DNA of 35,780 bases from Terriglobia bacterium. Lineage in GTDB: Bacteria > Acidobacteriota > Terriglobia > Bryobacterales > Bryobacteraceae. A program made the translations under genes and the position numbers. Below, one piece after another: positions 32,151 to 35,780 of this stretch (position 1 is the stretch's first letter; the number at the start of each line of letters is the position of its first letter). The notes under the pieces were generated by a model. That model was not told the DNA's origin. It saw only the letters and a program-made list of their open reading frames with translations, and did no database searches. The DNA is taken from the NCBI GenBank assembly GCA_025358575.1, contig JANYJA010000133.1:1-35780 (forward strand). The letters are read 5' to 3'.

Positions 32151-33407
32151 GTGCGCATCGCCCTCCTGTTTCTTGTACCTCCCCTCTTTTCTCAGACCCT
32201 CCTTCTCACCAACGCTCACGTGATTGATCCGAAAAATCACATTGACGCCATTGCCGACGTCGCCATCACGGACGGCAGAATCAGCGCTCTCGGACCGCCG
32301 CATCTCCCGCGGGTCGCCAAGACTATCGACCTGACGGGGCTTTATCTTACGCCCGGACTTGTTGACATCCACACGCATCTCTTCACCACCACCAACGTCC
32401 ATAACGCGTGGGCCGGTGACCAGAGCATCATGCCAGATAGCTTCAGCTTCCGCACGGGAGTGACGACTATGGTCGACGCGGGCTCCGCCGGCTGGCGCAA
32501 CTTCGAGGATTTCCGTGTAACCGTGATCGACCGGGTAAAGACCCGCGTGTTCGCCTTCATCAATATTGCCGGTCTCGGGATGATGACCAACGCGGCCGAG
32601 CAGCAGCCTTCCGAATTCAACCCGAAAGAAGTTGCGCGTCTCGCCCGTAAGCACCACGACGTCGTCGTCGGCATCAAAACGGCTCACTATGAAGCACCCG
32701 ATTGGACCTCCGTCGATCGGGCGGTGGAAGCCGGCACACTTGCCGACTTACCCGTGATGGTGGATTTCGGATTCTTCCGCGCGGAGCGACCCTATTGGCA
32801 GCTGGTCACTCAAAAACTCCGGCCCGGGGACATCAGCACGCACTTTTTTCGGGCCACGGTCCCGTTTGTCGACGCCAACGGGAAGCTCTACGACTATCTC
32901 GCGCAAGCTCGCGCGCGCGGCGTCCGGTTCGATGTCGGACACGGCGGCGGCAGCTTCGTTTTCCGCAACGCCGTCCCCGCGATCCAGCAAGGCTTCTACC
33001 CGGATTCCATCTCCAGCGATCTGCATGGCGGAAGCATGAATGCTGGTATGCAGGATATGCCCGCGCTCATCTCCAAAATGTTGGCGTGCGGACTCCCTTT
33101 GAATGACGCAATTCTTGAATCCACCTGGACGCCGGCGCAGATGATTCATCACCCGGAGCTAGGCCATCTCAGTGTCGGTGCTTCGGCCGATATCGCGGTC
33201 TGGAGCATCGCTTCGGGCGATTTTGGTTTTGAGGATTCAAGTGGCGGACGGTTGAAAGGCACGCGCCGTCTCACGTCCGAAATGACCCTGCACAATGGCG
33301 AAATCATGTGGGATCGCAACGCGCGCTCGGCAGTTGACTATAAAACTCTTGGCCCCGGTTACGGCAACCGGCCTGGCGTTGACATTGTCGTTGCGCCTCC
33401 CAAATAA
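32151..33407 (+). CDS. amidohydrolase/deacetylase family metallohydrolase, probably secreted
   Basis: This 418-residue amidohydrolase-superfamily enzyme starts at GTG and has a short hydrophobic lead (MRIALLFLVPPLFSQ), suggesting export. Metal-binding H74-T-H76 sits in TPGLVDIHTHLFTT; K176 in VVGIKTAHYEAP is the likely carboxylated lysine. FDVGHGGGSF holds a further histidine and SISSDLHGGSMN the Asp. The C-terminal beta part (STWTPAQMIHHPELGHLSVGASADIAVWSI) is the classical ending. The closest described group is the Atu3266/EF0837-type deacetylases and D-aminoacylase-like enzymes, acting on N-acyl amino acids or similar amides; the exact substrate is unknown. It is divergent from the ilv operon with abutting promoters and is followed 27 bases later by an M13 peptidase. 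Confidence 0.88.
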   Translation: MRIALLFLVPPLFSQTLLLTNAHVIDPKNHIDAIADVAITDGRISALGPPHLPRVAKTIDLTGLYLTPGLVDIHTHLFTTTNVHNAWAGDQSIMPDSFSFRTGVTTMVDAGSAGWRNFEDFRVTVIDRVKTRVFAFINIAGLGMMTNAAEQQPSEFNPKEVARLARKHHDVVVGIKTAHYEAPDWTSVDRAVEAGTLADLPVMVDFGFFRAERPYWQLVTQKLRPGDISTHFFRATVPFVDANGKLYDYLAQARARGVRFDVGHGGGSFVFRNAVPAIQQGFYPDSISSDLHGGSMNAGMQDMPALISKMLACGLPLNDAILESTWTPAQMIHHPELGHLSVGASADIAVWSIASGDFGFEDSSGGRLKGTRRLTSEMTLHNGEIMWDRNARSAVDYKTLGPGYGNRPGVDIVVAPPK

Positions 33408-33434
33408 ACGTATCCTGAAGAATCCACAAACTTC

Positions 33435-35465
33435 ATGCGCCTAAACATTCTCATCACGCTTTTTGCGGCCGCCGGCAGTTTAACGGCGCAGCCCATCACG
33501 CAACTGCCTTATTCGCCCAGTCTGGACACCACGTCGATGGATACGTCCGTCAGCGCCTGCGATGATTTCTACAAATATGCCTGCGGAGGCTGGAATAAGA
33601 AGAACCCGATTCCATCCGACCAGGCCTCATGGGATGTCTACGCGAAGTTGGCTTACGACAATCAGCGGTTCCTTTGGGGGGTGTTGGAAGAGTCCGCGAA
33701 GCCATCACCCACGCGAACCGCCGCGCAGGAGAAAATTGGCGACTTCTATCACGCTTGCATGGACGAAGCCGCGATTGAAAAAGCGGGCATCACGCCGATA
33801 CAGCCGTGGCTCTCGCAGATCGGCGCGCTGCGGAATTTGAATGATGTTGCCCGGTATATTGCGGATCAGCACCGGCTTGGCGTCGGATCGGATCTTCTTT
33901 ACGGCTTCTCATCGAACCAGGATTTTGAAGATTCGCAGAGCATCATTGCCTTCGCCGGACGCGGCTCACTCGGGCTTCCGGATCGCGATTATTACACCAA
34001 GTCCGACGCGAAGTCCGTCGAGATTCGCGCCAAGTACGTGGATCACATGAAGCAGATGTTTGCGATGTTCGGCGATGATCCCGCCGCGGCCACCGCCCAC
34101 GCGAATCAAGTGATGACCATCGAAACTGAGCTCGCCAAATCCATGCTCACGCGGGTCGAGTTAAGAAACCCCCACAACCTGGTTCATAAAATGACACCGG
34201 CTCAGATCGACGCGCTAGCGCCGTCGCTCCGCTGGCGTGACCTTTTTCATGCGCTTGCCTTGAAGGACGTTAAGACCATAAACGTTGTGGAACCGGCCTT
34301 CTTTCGCGTGCTGGAGCAGCAGCTCCACGAACATGGAATCGAGGAATGGAAGAGCTTCCTCCGATGGAACCACATCCGCGACGCTTCCGATTACCTTTCC
34401 TCGCCGTTCGCTAAAGCTCATTTTGCATTCTTCGGCGGTTATCTGCGCGGCGTTCCCGAGATGAAGCCGCGGTGGCGCAAGTGCGTTGAGCTGGTAGACC
34501 GCGATCTCGGCGAAGCTCTGGGCCAAGTGTTCGTCGCCAAAACATTCACGCCCGACACCAAAGCCCGCACCCTCGCCATGACCAAGGAAATCGAATTGGC
34601 CATGGAGAGCGAACTCAAAACACTTCCATGGATGAGCGACAAAACGCGCGAACAGGCATTACTGAAACTCCACTCCATTGTGAACAAGATTGGATATCCG
34701 GCGAGGTGGCGCGACTATAGCTCGGTTGTGATTAAGCCGAATGATTTCTTCGGCAACGTAGAGCGTGCGAATCGATTCGAATATAAGCGGCAGCTTGCTA
34801 AGATCGGCAAGCCCTTGGATCGCGATGAGTGGAGGATGACGCCGCCCACCGTGAATGCCTACTATGATGCGCAAATGAACGATATCAATTTCCCGGCGGG
34901 TGTGTTGCAGCCACCTCTGTTCGATCCGAAGATGGACGACGCCCCAAATTATGGGAACACTGGCGCGACGATTGGCCACGAGCTGACTCACGGGTTTGAC
35001 GATGAAGGCCGCCAGTTCGACGCCAAGGGGAATTTGAAAGACTGGTGGACTTCGAGGGACGCGACAGAGTTCGAGAGCCGCGCCAAGTGCGTATCGGACC
35101 AATACTCCGAATACACGATTGTCGATGACATCAAAATCAATGGGAAGCTGACGCTGGGGGAAGACGCGGCGGATCTTGGCGGCACGCTGATTGCGTACAT
35201 CGCGTGGAAACATGCGACCGGCGAGATGAAATTGGAGCCGGTCGGCGGCTTCACGCCCGATCAGAGATTTTTTATTGGAATGGCGCAGTGGGCGTGCGGC
35301 GACATGCGGCCGCAATTGAAGCGTGAACATGCGCTTACCAACCCGCACTCACCTGAGGAGTATCGGATCAACGGCGTGGTTGCGAATATGCCCGAGTTCG
35401 CGGCGGCGTTCGCATGCAAGGCAGGGCAGAATATGGTGCGACCGCGGGCGTGCCGCATCTGGTAA
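33435..35465 (+). CDS. M13 family (neprilysin-like) zinc metallopeptidase
   Basis: This 676-residue secreted endopeptidase has a signal peptide MRLNILITLFAAAGSLTAQ and then the M13 N-terminal domain beginning SVSACDDFYKYACGGWNKKNPIPSDQ. The catalytic domain has H515-E-L-T-H519 and the third ligand E576 in GEDAADLGG (E-x3-D580). The substrate-orienting N-x-Y-type segment VNAYYDAQMNDINFPAGVLQPPLFD precedes the zinc motif. The end RACRIW is the normal C-terminal signature (C-x-x-W). The length is normal, with no missing residue. Bacterial M13 enzymes degrade oligopeptides of limited size. It lies 27 bases after the amidohydrolase, so the two may be expressed together for use of peptides and acylated amino acids, which is inference. 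Its stop is one base from the convergent acyl-CoA synthetase gene. Confidence 0.95.
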   Translation: MRLNILITLFAAAGSLTAQPITQLPYSPSLDTTSMDTSVSACDDFYKYACGGWNKKNPIPSDQASWDVYAKLAYDNQRFLWGVLEESAKPSPTRTAAQEKIGDFYHACMDEAAIEKAGITPIQPWLSQIGALRNLNDVARYIADQHRLGVGSDLLYGFSSNQDFEDSQSIIAFAGRGSLGLPDRDYYTKSDAKSVEIRAKYVDHMKQMFAMFGDDPAAATAHANQVMTIETELAKSMLTRVELRNPHNLVHKMTPAQIDALAPSLRWRDLFHALALKDVKTINVVEPAFFRVLEQQLHEHGIEEWKSFLRWNHIRDASDYLSSPFAKAHFAFFGGYLRGVPEMKPRWRKCVELVDRDLGEALGQVFVAKTFTPDTKARTLAMTKEIELAMESELKTLPWMSDKTREQALLKLHSIVNKIGYPARWRDYSSVVIKPNDFFGNVERANRFEYKRQLAKIGKPLDRDEWRMTPPTVNAYYDAQMNDINFPAGVLQPPLFDPKMDDAPNYGNTGATIGHELTHGFDDEGRQFDAKGNLKDWWTSRDATEFESRAKCVSDQYSEYTIVDDIKINGKLTLGEDAADLGGTLIAYIAWKHATGEMKLEPVGGFTPDQRFFIGMAQWACGDMRPQLKREHALTNPHSPEEYRINGVVANMPEFAAAFACKAGQNMVRPRACRIW

Positions 35466-35466
35466 T

Positions 35467-35780
35467 TCAGCGCTCAAATTGATCGAGCGCTCCTGGATTA
35501 GCCACGGTAGATAAATCCCCAACCGATTCCCGTAAAAACTTCTGGCGAATTAAACGGCGCACAATCTTTCCGCTTTGCGTCTTCGGCAATTCTTCAACCG
35601 CATAGATTCCGCGCGGTCGAAACGTCGGGCCCAGGGTGTGGATCAGGTGACTAGTCAATTCGGCTTCAGTGGCCGGAGATGTCAAAACCACGAACACTAC
35701 GATAGTTTCGCCCGTAAGTTCATCTGGAACCCCGATCACCGCGGCTTCCGACACGGCAGCGTGCTCGATCAGCGCGTCCT
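35467..35780 (-). CDS. AMP-forming acyl-CoA synthetase, C-terminal part (cut by window edge)
   Basis: The frame is open to the right edge, giving the last about 104 residues of an ANL-superfamily (AMP-binding) enzyme. Visible are DALIEHAAVSEAAVIGVPDELTGE (the AMP-binding C-terminal domain), a 'LGPTFRPRGIYAVEELPKTQSGKIVRR' segment with the catalytic lysine in T-x-S-G-K, and the C-terminus LRQKFL...DLSTVANPGALDQFER-like tail, here IRQKFLRESVGDLSTV. The 'GDLSTVANP' ending is typical of acetyl/propionyl-CoA synthetases (Acs type), but the acid substrate is decided by the missing part. A GTG at 35754 is internal, not the start. Confidence 0.9.
   Translation of the reverse strand, partial: DALIEHAAVSEAAVIGVPDELTGETIVVFVVLTSPATEAELTSHLIHTLGPTFRPRGIYAVEELPKTQSGKIVRRLIRQKFLRESVGDLSTVANPGALDQFER

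Noticed and set aside
32058-32687. 209-codon minus-strand frame opposite the amidohydrolase
   Set aside because: It is antisense to a metal-motif-bearing enzyme. Its end falls in the leader region, where the true signal is the short Ile/Val peptide in another phase.
1-35780. Mobile element, prophage, CRISPR array, toxin-antitoxin or tRNA gene
   Set aside because: No transposase, integrase, repeat-spacer pattern or cloverleaf was found on reading the intergenic regions, and composition is even throughout.

Overview
The window looks like a chromosomal segment of moderate-to-high GC from a free-living, heterotrophic, Gram-negative-type bacterium. My best guess is an Acidobacteriota member of the Bryobacterales/Solibacterales type. 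The reasons are a Tat-exported DUF1501 protein paired with a DUF1549/DUF1553 protein, many secreted hydrolases (M28, M13, serine hydrolase-NamZ fusion), actinobacterial-style GlgM/GlgE glycogen genes, and several small lineage-type hypothetical proteins. This is inference from gene content. No rRNA, tRNA, CRISPR array, insertion sequence or phage gene was seen. Coding density is high, and no gene-free stretch exceeds 300 bases; the longest is about 200 bases, at 24139-24339.

Left part (1-5007): the 3' side carries on out of the window from a small membrane protein cut by the left edge. Then come the overlapping DUF1501 and DUF1549/1553 genes on the minus strand, a CDP-alcohol phosphatidyltransferase, a divergent DUF427 gene and a two-helix membrane protein. 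Glycogen block (5052-9373): glgM and glgE overlap on the minus strand and together form the maltose-1-phosphate route of alpha-glucan synthesis. A LacI-type regulator is transcribed away from them. Central block (9439-22000): a small basic secreted protein; a HIT-like secreted hydrolase abutting altronate dehydratase (uxaA); a DsbA-like thiol protein and an M28 peptidase; a LytTR response regulator with no kinase beside it; myo-inositol-1-phosphate synthase; an NAD-dependent epimerase; and two hypothetical envelope proteins. Transport block (21299-24549): a sodium:solute symporter overlapping an amino-acid permease, then a 69-residue AT-hook-like protein preceded by a repeated palindrome.

Right part (24607-35780): a secreted serine hydrolase fused to a NamZ/DUF1343 domain, followed upstream on the same strand by a branched-chain amino-acid operon in the order ilvB-ilvH-ilvC-cimA. 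CimA supplies 2-oxobutyrate from pyruvate and acetyl-CoA, so the operon can make isoleucine without threonine. Its leader contains a 28-codon peptide whose residues 16-24 are seven Ile/Val out of nine. Its stop codon sits next to an antiterminator arm, and an intrinsic terminator follows directly: a complete ribosome-mediated attenuator. Its promoter abuts, back to back, the promoter of a divergent amidohydrolase gene. An M13 peptidase and the tail of an acyl-CoA synthetase end the window.

The most notable observations are the Ile/Val attenuator with a nearly leaderless leader peptide, the twin palindromes before the AT-hook gene, the perfect palindromes between the small secreted protein and the HIT-like gene, and the compact GlgM-GlgE-LacI cluster.
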